Shown piece after piece: positions 44,725 through 53,670 of a stretch of DNA of 64,000 nt. Position 1 is the stretch's first letter, and each line of letters begins with the position of its first letter. The notes below the pieces were generated by a model. The model ran no database searches and was not told the origin of the DNA. It worked only from the letters and a program-made list of their open reading frames with translations. This DNA comes from CBDHFQ01 sp965262565 (GTDB lineage Bacteria; Bacteroidota; Bacteroidia; J057): positions 248,001-312,000 of the forward strand of contig CBDHFQ010000029.1 in assembly GCA_965262565.1 (NCBI GenBank), read 5' to 3'. The translations under genes were made by a program, and so were the position numbers.

Positions 44725-45681
44725 TTACCTTGAACTGCGGCTAAGAGCATAAGAAATACCCACAGTATACAGGAACTGAATTCCTCCCCCATCTTCTACT
44801 CCTTTACCAAAAGCTAATTGTTGGTCTCTTCTTAATCCGATATTAGTTCCTACGCCGATTCCTTTAAAAATATCTGCAATGGTAAATGAGTTGAACCATG
44901 TCCAGTTGCTCAGTTCCCCCGCTGTTAAATCGGCTTCATCATCACCTCCATACGCAATGAATGCGTTGAAATCTGAAGTCCAGCCGATTTTTTCCATAAT
45001 GTTGCCATTATACACTGCCCCTAACTTTGCTCCTGCAGCAGAAGAGAAGTCACTTCCCGGAAATGTCCATTGGAATCCTAAGGGGTGAATGATGACCACT
45101 AAATTGGAAATAGGAGTCCAGGTAGCACCTGCACTCAGGGTAAGTTTTCCTGGATCATTAAATTCGTCAATGGTAGTACTATATCTTGCTTCTGCCGAAA
45201 TAGCAAATTGTTCTACAAAGCGATATCCTCCTAAACTAGCCAATTCAAAGTAACTGGCACGGGAAGTAACTTCTTCTTCAGGTTGTTCTACTCCTGTTGC
45301 ATCATCTATATCTCGATTCGAGGAATTCGCTCTCGAGAATGAAGCTACCAAGCTGTTATTCCAGAAATATTTAGGTTGTCTTTGATTAGCGAAAGCATTG
45401 ATGCCAATATTAAACCCACGTGTGGAGTTAGTTTCAATTTCATTTGCAAACCAGTCGTTAGTTCCGGAGAAGTTTAGTCCTACTTGCCCTGCAAAATTTA
45501 TGTTCCAACCAGGAAACTCCTTGATCCTTTTAGCAATCTCAGCTATTTCTCCATCAATTCCAGCTTTTACCGCCTCTTTTTCGGCTTTAAGGCTCTTTAA
45601 TTCTTCCAAGGTCTCATCCTGGGCATGTGAAAAGGTAAGAATGAATAAACTTAATAAAAGAGTAAGAGATACTTTTTTCAT
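44725..45681 (-). CDS. DUF3078-like outer-membrane protein
   Basis: A 318-residue protein with a signal peptide ending near SHAQ (residue 20), a short coiled-coil segment (22-50: EELKSLKAEKEAVKAGIDGEI), and a beta-barrel-like remainder rich in aromatic and small residues (WNINFAGQVGLNFSGTNDWF, KYFWNNSLVASFSR), ending YTVGISYALSRSSR. The pattern fits the DUF3078 family of Bacteroidota outer-membrane proteins of unknown function. The coiled coil before the barrel is an addition to the usual architecture. Confidence 0.6.
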   Translation of the reverse strand: MKKVSLTLLLSLFILTFSHAQDETLEELKSLKAEKEAVKAGIDGEIAEIAKRIKEFPGWNINFAGQVGLNFSGTNDWFANEIETNSTRGFNIGINAFANQRQPKYFWNNSLVASFSRANSSNRDIDDATGVEQPEEEVTSRASYFELASLGGYRFVEQFAISAEARYSTTIDEFNDPGKLTLSAGATWTPISNLVVIIHPLGFQWTFPGSDFSSAAGAKLGAVYNGNIMEKIGWTSDFNAFIAYGGDDEADLTAGELSNWTWFNSFTIADIFKGIGVGTNIGLRRDQQLAFGKGVEDGGGIQFLYTVGISYALSRSSR

Positions 45682-45899
45682 AGGATAAAAATTAGTTATC
45701 TACAATTGAGTGTTGTTAGAATGGGAAAATAATTTGAATAAGTTTTTTTTATTGTTTTATGCATCCAAGCTGTGTAATTTATCTACCAGCTAAACAACAG
45801 TTGAGACGCCAATTACAACTTTGAGTCACCTCATGTTTTATTTGGCTGCAAAAATAGTATTTAATAAGAATTTTGGGCGATTTTAATCAGGAGAATTTC

Positions 45900-46070
45900 A
45901 TGTTGGGAATCATAGAGTTTCTGATCATTATAGGAATCATTACATTTATCGTTTATCCCTACTTTGCTAAAAAAGAAAAAGAGATAAAGGGAGGAACAGA
46001 AGCCAAAAAGATTAAGAACAATGAGGAAGATGGATATGAGGAATGGGATTACGAAGAAGTAAAAGAGTAA
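45900..46070 (+). CDS. Small membrane protein, DUF4834-like
   Basis: A 56-residue protein starting at the ATG 45900, which is preferred over an upstream in-frame ATG (45873) because it directly precedes the hydrophobic helix MLGIIEFLIIIGIITFIVYP and follows AGGAGAA-like purines. After the helix comes a Lys/Glu-rich tail ending DGYEEWDYEEVKE. This one-helix-plus-charged-tail plan recalls the DUF4834 family of Bacteroidota. Function unknown; isolated between two minus-strand operons. Confidence 0.45.
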   Translation: MLGIIEFLIIIGIITFIVYPYFAKKEKEIKGGTEAKKIKNNEEDGYEEWDYEEVKE

Positions 46071-46111
46071 TCGAGGTGGAGATGGTCTGTATTATAGGTA
46101 TGAATATATAA

Positions 46112-46642
46112 TTAATCAAATAATACTATGCCCCCGATCAATCCAGCAGCGAGACTTGCTATTCCAATTTGAAAAAATTGCCAGGTTTTGCGCCTTTTTG
46201 ACTTCTTATCAATATCCTTACTTAATCTCAACGCATCATTAAGCCGTAAGGACAGTGAATCCGCATTCGTCATCAAGCCATTTATTTGTTGATTATAATC
46301 GAAAATGGCCTGTTCCTGAGCTTCGACGATTCCCAATAAATTTTGTTGAATGGTATCGGATAATCTTCTTTGCTGATCCAGTATAAGAACCTGTTTGTTA
46401 AGACTGTCTATAAGTTCCTGACGTAAATTATATTTATAAGCGATTCTTTGATAAGTTCCGGGTTGAATAATGACAAAGGAATCCTGCGGAACTTGTAAGA
46501 GAGAGCTTTTATCTTTAATAAATAATTGGATAGAATCTAATGGCAGCGCTCCAGAATCCAATCCACGCGACTGTGAAAATGAACTTAAACACCAAAATGT
46601 GGTCAGAAAAAGTGAAAGAAAGATGTTGATACTATAATTCAT
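46112..46642 (-). CDS. Exported coiled-coil protein with C-terminal membrane helix
   Basis: A 176-residue protein with a signal peptide (1-24, ending SSFSQ), a periplasmic helical region predicted as coiled coil (about 72-145, QELIDSLNKQVLILDQQRRLSDTIQ), and a C-terminal membrane helix (about 156-175). Its start overlaps the end of the next coiled-coil gene by 11 bases, indicating a coupled pair. No family recognised. The pair could bridge the envelope or form a heteromeric coiled coil. Confidence 0.55.
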   Translation of the reverse strand: MNYSINIFLSLFLTTFWCLSSFSQSRGLDSGALPLDSIQLFIKDKSSLLQVPQDSFVIIQPGTYQRIAYKYNLRQELIDSLNKQVLILDQQRRLSDTIQQNLLGIVEAQEQAIFDYNQQINGLMTNADSLSLRLNDALRLSKDIDKKSKRRKTWQFFQIGIASLAAGLIGGIVLFD

Positions 46643-47048
46643 TTTCGACTACTTTTAATTCATCTATGGCTGGCAGAACTTCTGGTCCAGGTGCATTTTT
46701 TAGTTGATCAAGCCTTTCTGAAATAGCTGATTCCAGTGCTCTCGATTGTCTGCGAATACTTCTCAGTCGAAGTTCAAGTGAACTGATTGTATTAGCGTGT
46801 TTTTCCAATTCAAGAGCTAGCGTGGTATCTGTGAATGCCTTCTGCTCTTTTATATCCTTTAACCTTAATTGAATATCTTTATTTTCCTGAGCCATTTGTG
46901 CTAACTGTTCTCTCATCGCTTTTAATTCGGAATTACCTCCTCTGGAGGGGCGAAAGAGTAAAAACAGTACTAACCCTATCAGAACAATAAGAAGGACATT
47001 ATTCCATTGAGAAGTACTAACGTTTTGAATTCGATCCTTAACACTCAT
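46632..47048 (-). CDS. Membrane-anchored coiled-coil protein
   Basis: A 138-residue protein with one N-terminal membrane helix (about 17-34, NNVLLIVLIGLVLFLLFRP) and a long heptad-like coiled coil (about 42-115) ending in an acidic tail. It is first in a two-gene unit and overlaps the exported coiled-coil gene. No family recognised. Heptads rich in Leu, Gln and Glu suggest dimerisation, possibly with the product of the overlapping gene. Confidence 0.55.
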   Translation of the reverse strand: MSVKDRIQNVSTSQWNNVLLIVLIGLVLFLLFRPSRGGNSELKAMREQLAQMAQENKDIQLRLKDIKEQKAFTDTTLALELEKHANTISSLELRLRSIRRQSRALESAISERLDQLKNAPGPEVLPAIDELKVVENEL

Positions 47049-47170
47049 ACTCTTTTAAAAACACTAATTTGATAGATATAGTATAAGCCAATTAATATTT
47101 CTACTAAAATCACGTATACTTCAATAAATTACAATTTTTTTTGAGAAAAATATTATTAACTTTTTGTGAA

Positions 47171-48556
47171 TCATTTTCCTTTGGGAAGAAAGCGATACAG
47201 AAATTTCCTTCTGCCCATTCTTTCTATCTCGGAAGTGTCTTCTATCTTTTGGTTTATTTCTATCGGCTTTGAAGACTGTTCTACCCTTTGGATTTCTGAT
47301 TCTAGCAGATGTACATATTCCTCTATCTCATTTTTCAACTTTTCATTTTCTGTCTTCCTCGCATATCCTAATGCTAATAAGCTTTGCTGTTGCGCTTCGG
47401 GTAAGTCATCTTTGGATTGGTACCATTTTCCAAATGCCAGGTGAGTGGAAACCAGTTCATGATGCGCTTTTATTTGCTGGAAAGCAGTAACTGCTTTTTG
47501 CATATGTTCTATGTAGGCTTCTGGAGATTCACGGGACAGATGAAATTCACCTAACTTCACATGTAATTTCCCTTTTTCCTCAAATTGCCCGCTAGCGCCA
47601 AAAGCGTCCAAAGCATGCTGGTACAATAGAAGCGCCTGGGAATGCTTATTCAATCGAAAATGTATCTCCCCTAATTTGTAATATACAGATGCAAGTTCTG
47701 CCTGGCCACCCTCTAATTTATATCCATCCAGAGCTAACTGATAACAATCAAGTGCTTGATAAATGTCCGTTTCCCGATGAAGGATATCTCCTATTCCTTC
47801 ATATGAAACGGAAAGTAGATACACGTTTTGTGTAATTTGACCATACTCTAACGCTCTTTGGAAATACAGGCCTGCATCCCCATCCAGGGAAGCTGCACTC
47901 AATAACTTAGCAATACTAAGATGAGCTTCACCTAATTCAGCTTCTTCTTTAGATGTTTGTATGATATGCTTATGATGAATGAGTGATTCATATCTTTCGT
48001 ATCTGTGTTCTGCTGCCTTAGCGTCATTTCCATAAAAGCTTAGATCCAGATGATAGCTAGAAGGAAGAATTTCTTCGATCTTTCTTACTTCCTCAGCGGT
48101 ATAATGGTCTATCCATAGCAGTAAATGGAAGGGGAAAGCCGATTTCAATGCAGGTGTATCATCAATGAGACTCTCAATTAATTCTTTAGTAGAATCAAGT
48201 AAGTCCAGGAAGTAGATGTCATCCCACCTCAATACATGAATAATATATGGAGTGCTCGCATTAGTAAGGGCATCTGCCGGAAGTTGAGAGGAACATGCCT
48301 CAACGATGGAGCGAGTTTGTGCCTGATAAAGGTCTAAGGTAATATGTTCATATCGGGGAAGAATGGACTGCCATGCTGAAATCAATTGTTCCTTCTGATG
48401 ATTCGTATCGTAGCTTAACAAACTTAAACGGGTGTTAAGTACAGTCTTGGGTTGAGAGTCTTTAGCTAGTGAGGTTTCATTTACATCAAAAGTCTCCTTA
48501 ATCTTTTGCCATTGAATTCGATCATGAAGCTCAAGGTTTTCCGGGAAATTCAGCAT
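47171..48556 (-). CDS. TPR protein with NTPase-like N-terminal domain (paralog 1)
   Basis: A 461-residue cytoplasmic protein. Residues about 40-185 form an alpha/beta domain (RLSLLSYDTNHQKEQLISAW, PYIIHVLRWDDIYFLDLLDSTKELIESL, FHLLLWIDHYTAEEVRKI) that resembles the start of STAND-type TPR proteins but lacks a P-loop. Residues about 200-420 hold five or six TPRs. The tail GRRKFLYRFLPKGK is basic and aromatic. It shares this plan and tail type with the gene at 56180-57553. Function unknown; a scaffold role is plausible from the TPRs. Confidence 0.65.
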   Translation of the reverse strand: MLNFPENLELHDRIQWQKIKETFDVNETSLAKDSQPKTVLNTRLSLLSYDTNHQKEQLISAWQSILPRYEHITLDLYQAQTRSIVEACSSQLPADALTNASTPYIIHVLRWDDIYFLDLLDSTKELIESLIDDTPALKSAFPFHLLLWIDHYTAEEVRKIEEILPSSYHLDLSFYGNDAKAAEHRYERYESLIHHKHIIQTSKEEAELGEAHLSIAKLLSAASLDGDAGLYFQRALEYGQITQNVYLLSVSYEGIGDILHRETDIYQALDCYQLALDGYKLEGGQAELASVYYKLGEIHFRLNKHSQALLLYQHALDAFGASGQFEEKGKLHVKLGEFHLSRESPEAYIEHMQKAVTAFQQIKAHHELVSTHLAFGKWYQSKDDLPEAQQQSLLALGYARKTENEKLKNEIEEYVHLLESEIQRVEQSSKPIEINQKIEDTSEIERMGRRKFLYRFLPKGK

Positions 48557-48652
48557 GGTAATGCCTATATCAGGATTAAAGTATAATAGTTTAAAATGAA
48601 AATAAATTGCACACTCATTTTTACAAAACTACACTTTAAATATTACAAATGT

Positions 48653-48682
48653 TTTGTATGAAAGTGAATTAAACTAAGTTTC
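48653..48682 (+). promoter_or_regulatory. Bacteroidota-type promoter for the PAS/GAF kinase
   Basis: TTTG (48653-48656), 18 bases, then TAAGTTTC (48675-48682) match the TTTG / TAnnTTTG pattern except for the last base. The predicted start of transcription lies about 20 bases before the GTG at 48711. Confidence 0.4.
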
Positions 48683-48710
48683 TGTTCAAGAATAATAAAT
48701 TTATAACTAA

Positions 48711-50858
48711 GTGAAATTACCATTATTGGAAATTAATGATCATTTTTCAATAAAGATAGAGGTAAGCAATAAGACAAAATTTATGTTTGAAATTATCTCC
48801 GATTATATTGGACCTTATACAAACATAGTGCCTGGTGAATACTACCCATGGTATTCAGGTACGGTTCTTCTAAAGATCATAAGGCATGGGGCCGTCCTAA
48901 TAGGATGTACTGTCATTGGGAAATATCTTTATCAATTTGACAAAAGGAAACGACATAATTCGAAGCTTCCTTTATCCTGTAGTCATTGTCTTTCAGCATT
49001 AATCCTCATAGGAATCGCACAATTATTATCTATCTTTTCTATTTGGTTTCCATTATATGCAATTGAAAATTTTTCCTGCCTACCCATTAGCCTGTATGTG
49101 TTCTATCTTTTTTTTAACCTGCTTAAATCAATAGATTCTCAACCTATAGCCAGTGAAAATAAAGATATAATGGACAGGAAGTTGCATAAAGAAATGGCTA
49201 AAAGACAGATAATTCAACAATTGTTAGTTGAAAAAACTACTAACCTGGAATTCTATTCTGATTGTTTAGAACAATTGTATGAACTAAATATCCATACTTA
49301 TACCTCAAAAAAGGAAATTGTCCAGCGATATCTTGAAGCCGGATGTCATTTAATGTCTATGGAGACTGGGATTGTGGGTAAAATGAGAGATGGACAAATT
49401 CACATAATAGGGACTTATGGAGATAATTCCCCATTGATAAAGAAGCATCAAATGAAGGTCGATCCAGAGTTTTTTGAGGGCTTGTTTCTAAAAAACCAAG
49501 TGGTTTTCCTTACTGAAAATGACCTGGAAAAAGGTTCTGATTCCCATTCTTTTAGTACCTATAATTTTCGTGCTGGGCTATTTATCAAATTAGAGGAGGG
49601 GGCGCAAGGTTTTGATAAGATACTGTACTTCTATACAACTAAAAGGAAACACTGGTCCAACCTCACTTATCAAAAAGCGGTTATGAAATTACTCGCTGGA
49701 GGTTTAATGAAGAAAATCCATTTACATTCTATACAACATGAATTGAAAAGGGAACGAAAACTATTGAGAAAAGGAGAGGCAGTTTCCAATACCTGTTCGT
49801 GGGTGTACAATGTGAATTCCCACCGCCTGGATTTCTCACCAGAGTTGTTAAACATTTTTGATATACAAAAATATACGATAGGATCGGACCAGATATTTGA
49901 AGAAATGTTAAATATGGTTGAAAAGGCTAAAGCAGAAGAAATACACCAGACAATTTCTCTGGCAAAAAAAAGTTTGGCTCCATGGTCCATGGAATTTGAA
50001 ATATTATCAGCTAGTGGGAAGAAAAAGTGGATTAGAATGGAAGGGGCTGAGTGGCTAGGAACTGATCGGGTGTTGGGAATTATTCAAGATACTACGGCTA
50101 CAAAAAAGACGACCCAACAGTTACGTCAGTCTGTTTCCATCATCACAGATCAAAATAAAAGATTGATCCATTTCACTTATGTCGTCTCCCACAATCTGAA
50201 ATCCCACATAGGAAATATAGGGTCCTTAATTAATTTATTTGAAATCACAGAGAAACCTGAGCTTCAAAAGGAAATCAGGAATAAATTGAAATGTGCCTAC
50301 CAACATCTGATGGACACTATTACTCAACTAAATGAAGTAGTTAAATCTCCGAATAAATTAGACCTTCAAACGGAGTCATTATTGTTGAAGGACATATTGG
50401 ATAGGGTGTTAGTTATTCTGGAAAGGGAAATATATCTCAAACGAGCTCAAATTACTCACGACTTTAATGATGTAGACAAAGTAGATTTTGTTTCTGTTTA
50501 TTTAGAAAGTATCCTTCAAAATTTAATTTCCAATGCTATCAAATATGCCCATCCCAACAGGCCTCCAGTTATTCATGTAGGTACGCAAAGAAAGGATGGA
50601 AAGACGATTCTCATAGTAAAAGATAATGGGATAGGAATTGATTTAAAAAAATATGGAAGTAAAGTATTTAATCTATACAGCACTTTTCATCATCATCCAG
50701 AAGCTCAGGGAATAGGCTTATTTTTAATTAAAAGCCAAATAGAATCTTTGGGAGGAAGCATTTGGGTGGAGAGTGAAGTAAATGTAGGGACTACCTTTTT
50801 TATGGAGTTTCCCAAATTATACGAAAAAGTGGAGGTGAGCTACCAATTAAATAATTAG
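48711..50858 (+). CDS. Sensor histidine kinase with N-terminal membrane segments, GAF-like and PAS domains
   Basis: A 715-residue kinase from a GTG at 48711; an ATG at 48783 (M25, MFEIISDYIGPY) is an equally plausible start. Two or three membrane helices lie at about 45-150, a coiled coil at 155-185, a GAF-like domain at about 195-335, and a PAS domain at about 355-470 (FSPELLNIFDI, WIRMEGAEWLG). The DHp helix HFTYVVSHNLKSHIGNIGSL has H494. HATPase motifs are LQNLISNAIKY, DNGIGID and AQGIGLFLI. The SHNLKSHIGNI H-box is typical of Bacteroidota PAS kinases. No response regulator gene is adjacent. Confidence 0.86.
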   Translation: MKLPLLEINDHFSIKIEVSNKTKFMFEIISDYIGPYTNIVPGEYYPWYSGTVLLKIIRHGAVLIGCTVIGKYLYQFDKRKRHNSKLPLSCSHCLSALILIGIAQLLSIFSIWFPLYAIENFSCLPISLYVFYLFFNLLKSIDSQPIASENKDIMDRKLHKEMAKRQIIQQLLVEKTTNLEFYSDCLEQLYELNIHTYTSKKEIVQRYLEAGCHLMSMETGIVGKMRDGQIHIIGTYGDNSPLIKKHQMKVDPEFFEGLFLKNQVVFLTENDLEKGSDSHSFSTYNFRAGLFIKLEEGAQGFDKILYFYTTKRKHWSNLTYQKAVMKLLAGGLMKKIHLHSIQHELKRERKLLRKGEAVSNTCSWVYNVNSHRLDFSPELLNIFDIQKYTIGSDQIFEEMLNMVEKAKAEEIHQTISLAKKSLAPWSMEFEILSASGKKKWIRMEGAEWLGTDRVLGIIQDTTATKKTTQQLRQSVSIITDQNKRLIHFTYVVSHNLKSHIGNIGSLINLFEITEKPELQKEIRNKLKCAYQHLMDTITQLNEVVKSPNKLDLQTESLLLKDILDRVLVILEREIYLKRAQITHDFNDVDKVDFVSVYLESILQNLISNAIKYAHPNRPPVIHVGTQRKDGKTILIVKDNGIGIDLKKYGSKVFNLYSTFHHHPEAQGIGLFLIKSQIESLGGSIWVESEVNVGTTFFMEFPKLYEKVEVSYQLNN

Positions 50859-50906
50859 TTTTTATTCATTACATTTATATTTCTCGTCAACAGAAACTTA
50901 AAACTA

Positions 50907-51662
50907 ATGAGATACTACTGTTTTTTGATCATCACAGGATTGTTAGCTCTTCCTCTGGGAAAATTATTTTCACAGGATAACGCTCAAAAAATCGTAGATA
51001 AAGCGATAGAAAAACATGGCGGTGCCCTATTGGAACACACCAGCATATCATTTAAGTTTCGCAAAGAGAATTTTACCATAAACATACATGGAGGGACATT
51101 TGAATACATTCGATTGAGGAATGATTCCTCAGGAAAAGTATTTAAGGATGTTCTTTCAAACGATGGCTTTATGAGAGAATCTGATGGAAATCGAATAACA
51201 TTAACCGCAGAAAGGGAAAAAGCCCTGTTAAATTCGTTAAATTCCGTGGTGTATTTTAGCCTCTTACCCTATCGATTGAATGATCCGGCTGCAATAAAAG
51301 TATATCAGGAAAAAACAGTCATAAATTCAGAACCATATCACGCCGTTAAGGTATCTTTCACGAAAGAGGATGGAGGAAAGGATTACGAAGATGCCTTTTT
51401 GTACTGGTTTCATGCAGAAGCACATACCATGGATTTTTTGGCATATAAATACCAGACAGATGGTGGTGGAATTCGATTTAGAAGCGTGAGTGAGGTTCGT
51501 ATGGTGAAGGGAATTCGCTTTCAGAATTACATTAATTATAAAGTGGAAGATTTGGACACTAAGTTAAATGACTTACCTGAGTTATGGGAAAAGGGAGAGT
51601 TAGAGGAGTTGTCCAGAATTGAGTTAGAGAATTTAAAGGTTGATATATCCGCTGGTCAGTAG
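50907..51662 (+). CDS. Exported DUF6503-like protein
   Basis: A 251-residue protein with a signal peptide ending near LFSQ (residue 22). The mature part begins with AQKIVDKAIEKHGGALLEHTSISFKFR, a start typical of the DUF6503 family, which has a LolA-like beta-sheet character and unknown function. It lies 48 bases after the sensor kinase and 36 bases before a glycosidase gene on the same strand, so the three may be expressed together. Confidence 0.7.
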   Translation: MRYYCFLIITGLLALPLGKLFSQDNAQKIVDKAIEKHGGALLEHTSISFKFRKENFTINIHGGTFEYIRLRNDSSGKVFKDVLSNDGFMRESDGNRITLTAEREKALLNSLNSVVYFSLLPYRLNDPAAIKVYQEKTVINSEPYHAVKVSFTKEDGGKDYEDAFLYWFHAEAHTMDFLAYKYQTDGGGIRFRSVSEVRMVKGIRFQNYINYKVEDLDTKLNDLPELWEKGELEELSRIELENLKVDISAGQ

Positions 51663-51698
51663 CTAGGGGATGAATGAATAATCTTTTAGGTAAGTATT

Positions 51699-52739
51699 AT
51701 GAAGTGGTTACACGTGATCCTTTTGATAGTGTTGATTTGTGGGCCAATAAGCTGGAATCAGGCCTTGAACAATGGATGGAAGCCTGAAGTGAGCAATCAC
51801 ATATCAAAAGGGCCTATTATGGACGGCATTACACTGGTCGCTCCGCCTCGTCCTTTCTCAGAAAATCCCATGACAGAATTAAAGGAAGTAGGGGCAGGAT
51901 GGGTAGCTGTTGTTCCTTATGCTTTTAGTGCATTGGGAGGCAGTCAGGTACATTATTCCAATTCGCAATATTGGGGAGAAACACCGGTAGGAGCAAAGGA
52001 GACCGTCCGATTAGCCAAGGAAGCAGGCCTCAAAGTAATGTTAAAGCCCCAGGTCTGGATAAGGGGAAGTTGGCCAGGAGATATTAGATTTGACAAAGGG
52101 GAAGAATTTCAGTATTGGTGGGAGTCCTATAAAAAATATATTAATGAATACGTCGATATAGCCATTGAATATGAAGTAGAATTACTTTGTCTGGGAACGG
52201 AGTTTAAACAGTTGACCTTAGATTATCCCGAAGCCTGGATAGAATTAATCAAGGATGTCCGCAACCGCTATTCAGGAAAAATTACCTATGCGGCTAATTG
52301 GGATGAATACAAACACATTACGTTTTGGGGTCAATTGGATTATATTGGTGTAGATGCATACTTCCCCCTAATAAATGCAAAGTGTCCTCCCATATCGGAA
52401 TTAGAACAGGCGTGGCAGCCATATCTGCAGGAAATGGAAGCCCTTTCGAGGAAGGTAGACAGGCCGATTTTATTTACCGAATATGGATACCTAAATGTAG
52501 AAGGGTGTACCTGGAATACATGGGAGCTTGAGGCAAGGTTGGGAAGTACGGCAGCTGATGAAAATGCCCAGGCTCAGGCGTTAGAAGCATTATATCAAGT
52601 TTGTTGGGAAGAAGATTGGTGGGTCGGTGGATTCATATGGAAATGGTTTTCTCAAGGCGGTAACAGAAGATCGAAAGGATATACTCCTCAGGGGAAAAAG
52701 GCGGAAACAGTGCTGTCAGCATGGTATAAAAAAGTGTAA
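51699..52739 (+). CDS. Glycoside hydrolase, GH113-like
   Basis: A 346-residue exported (beta/alpha)8-barrel glycosidase. The N-terminal hydrophobic segment (about 4-22) is a signal peptide or anchor. The barrel includes VAVVPYAFS, LKVMLKPQVWI, LCLGTEFKQ with probable acid/base E168, YIGVDAYFPL and ILFTEYGY with probable nucleophile E261. This arrangement fits GH113 (beta-mannanase group, clan GH-A). The exact polysaccharide is not determined. It has 36 bases between it and the DUF6503 gene, suggesting an operon. Confidence 0.8.
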   Translation: MKWLHVILLIVLICGPISWNQALNNGWKPEVSNHISKGPIMDGITLVAPPRPFSENPMTELKEVGAGWVAVVPYAFSALGGSQVHYSNSQYWGETPVGAKETVRLAKEAGLKVMLKPQVWIRGSWPGDIRFDKGEEFQYWWESYKKYINEYVDIAIEYEVELLCLGTEFKQLTLDYPEAWIELIKDVRNRYSGKITYAANWDEYKHITFWGQLDYIGVDAYFPLINAKCPPISELEQAWQPYLQEMEALSRKVDRPILFTEYGYLNVEGCTWNTWELEARLGSTAADENAQAQALEALYQVCWEEDWWVGGFIWKWFSQGGNRRSKGYTPQGKKAETVLSAWYKKV

Positions 52740-52846
52740 AGAACCTCGACCTGCCTAACGCCGATCCAATGATTGGAAATTTGCCTGCAAATGTAGGGAG
52801 AAAGAGGTAGTTTTTGGTAAATCCATGTTAGGGGTCCACAAAAAGA

Positions 52847-52873
52847 TTAAGGCCTGGAAATCCCAGACCTTAA
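52847..52873 (-). terminator. Intrinsic terminator after the spondin/T9SS gene
   Basis: TTAAGGCCTGG (52847-52857) pairs with CCAGACCTTAA (52863-52873) with one C/A mismatch around a 5-base loop. On the minus strand it lies 58 bases after the stop at 52931 and is followed by CTTTTT. The location supports the downstream frame as a real gene end. Confidence 0.65.
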
Positions 52874-52930
52874 TTCAACCTAATTATATGAAACAACTGC
52901 AATTACTTCTGTTCAATCACGCTTCCTCTG

Positions 52931-53644
52931 TTATTGTTTGGTAACCAGAATATTACCCAGTCCCTTCTGATTAGTTGTCAATCGTAGAATATAAATTCCT
53001 CCTGGGATAGATGATAGCGTTTGATTGGTATTCCAACTTACTTCGTGCGTTCCAGGAGTATATGGAGTCTCGCTTTTAATGATGTTTACTTCTTTTCCCA
53101 TAAGATCATATAAGGATATACCTACATTCATACTTCTTTCCAGGCTAAACCTGACGGTAGTTGCTTCAGAGATTGGATTCGGAAAGGCCGTCAGGTCCAA
53201 GAGTCCTTCTTCAATGAAAGGATTAACGGATGTGGAAATGTCGGTAGAAATGCTTACTCTGATTACACTCGTATCTGCTGGATAACTAAATCCGTCATTG
53301 ACTATTCTTACTGTAGAATCCGGGTCCATATCTCCCATATTTGGGCCTGATTGACGGGGTGCTTGGTTTTCTCCTGCACCCGGTTGCTCATTGAGTTCTG
53401 TTCCCGCATCCCAAAGAAGAACTTGAGAGGTAATGTCTCCTGAAATTGGCATACCGTCTGCATCAAAAAGCTCAATTCCCTCTTCATCTGGGGCAAAGAA
53501 TAAGTCATTGGACTGTACAAACATGGTTGCTAGGGAAAGCTTTGCTCCGGGAGCAGCGGAGATTATAAATTCATAGGCTTCTCCAGGGAATATAGGAGCC
53601 GGTTCCGTAGAATCTACAGGTACAGCAAATGTATTTCCACTCAC
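52931..53644 (-). CDS. C-terminal part of a spondin-domain protein with T9SS sorting domain (separated by frameshift)
   Basis: A 237-residue frame opening at a GTG, which is not a natural start: the same frame continues upstream as PLGDFLAAKAG and joins the end of the gene at 53671-55200. It holds the third spondin-N domain (NTFAVPVDSTEPAPIFPGEAYEF, ATMFVQSNDLFFAP, LWDAGTELN, QAPRQSGP) and a C-terminal type A T9SS sorting domain (LTAFPNPISEATTVRFSLE to YILRLTTNQKGLGNILVTKQ), which directs export across the outer membrane. One extra G in the run at 53679-53682 would restore a single gene of about 757 residues. Confidence 0.8.
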   Translation of the reverse strand: MSGNTFAVPVDSTEPAPIFPGEAYEFIISAAPGAKLSLATMFVQSNDLFFAPDEEGIELFDADGMPISGDITSQVLLWDAGTELNEQPGAGENQAPRQSGPNMGDMDPDSTVRIVNDGFSYPADTSVIRVSISTDISTSVNPFIEEGLLDLTAFPNPISEATTVRFSLERSMNVGISLYDLMGKEVNIIKSETPYTPGTHEVSWNTNQTLSSIPGGIYILRLTTNQKGLGNILVTKQ

Positions 53645-53670
53645 TCCTGCTTTAGCCGCGAGGAAATCTC

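Noticed and set aside
46112..47048. Phage spanin pair
   Set aside because: Overlapping small coiled-coil membrane proteins recall Rz/Rz1, but there is no lipobox, no endolysin or holin, and no other phage gene nearby.
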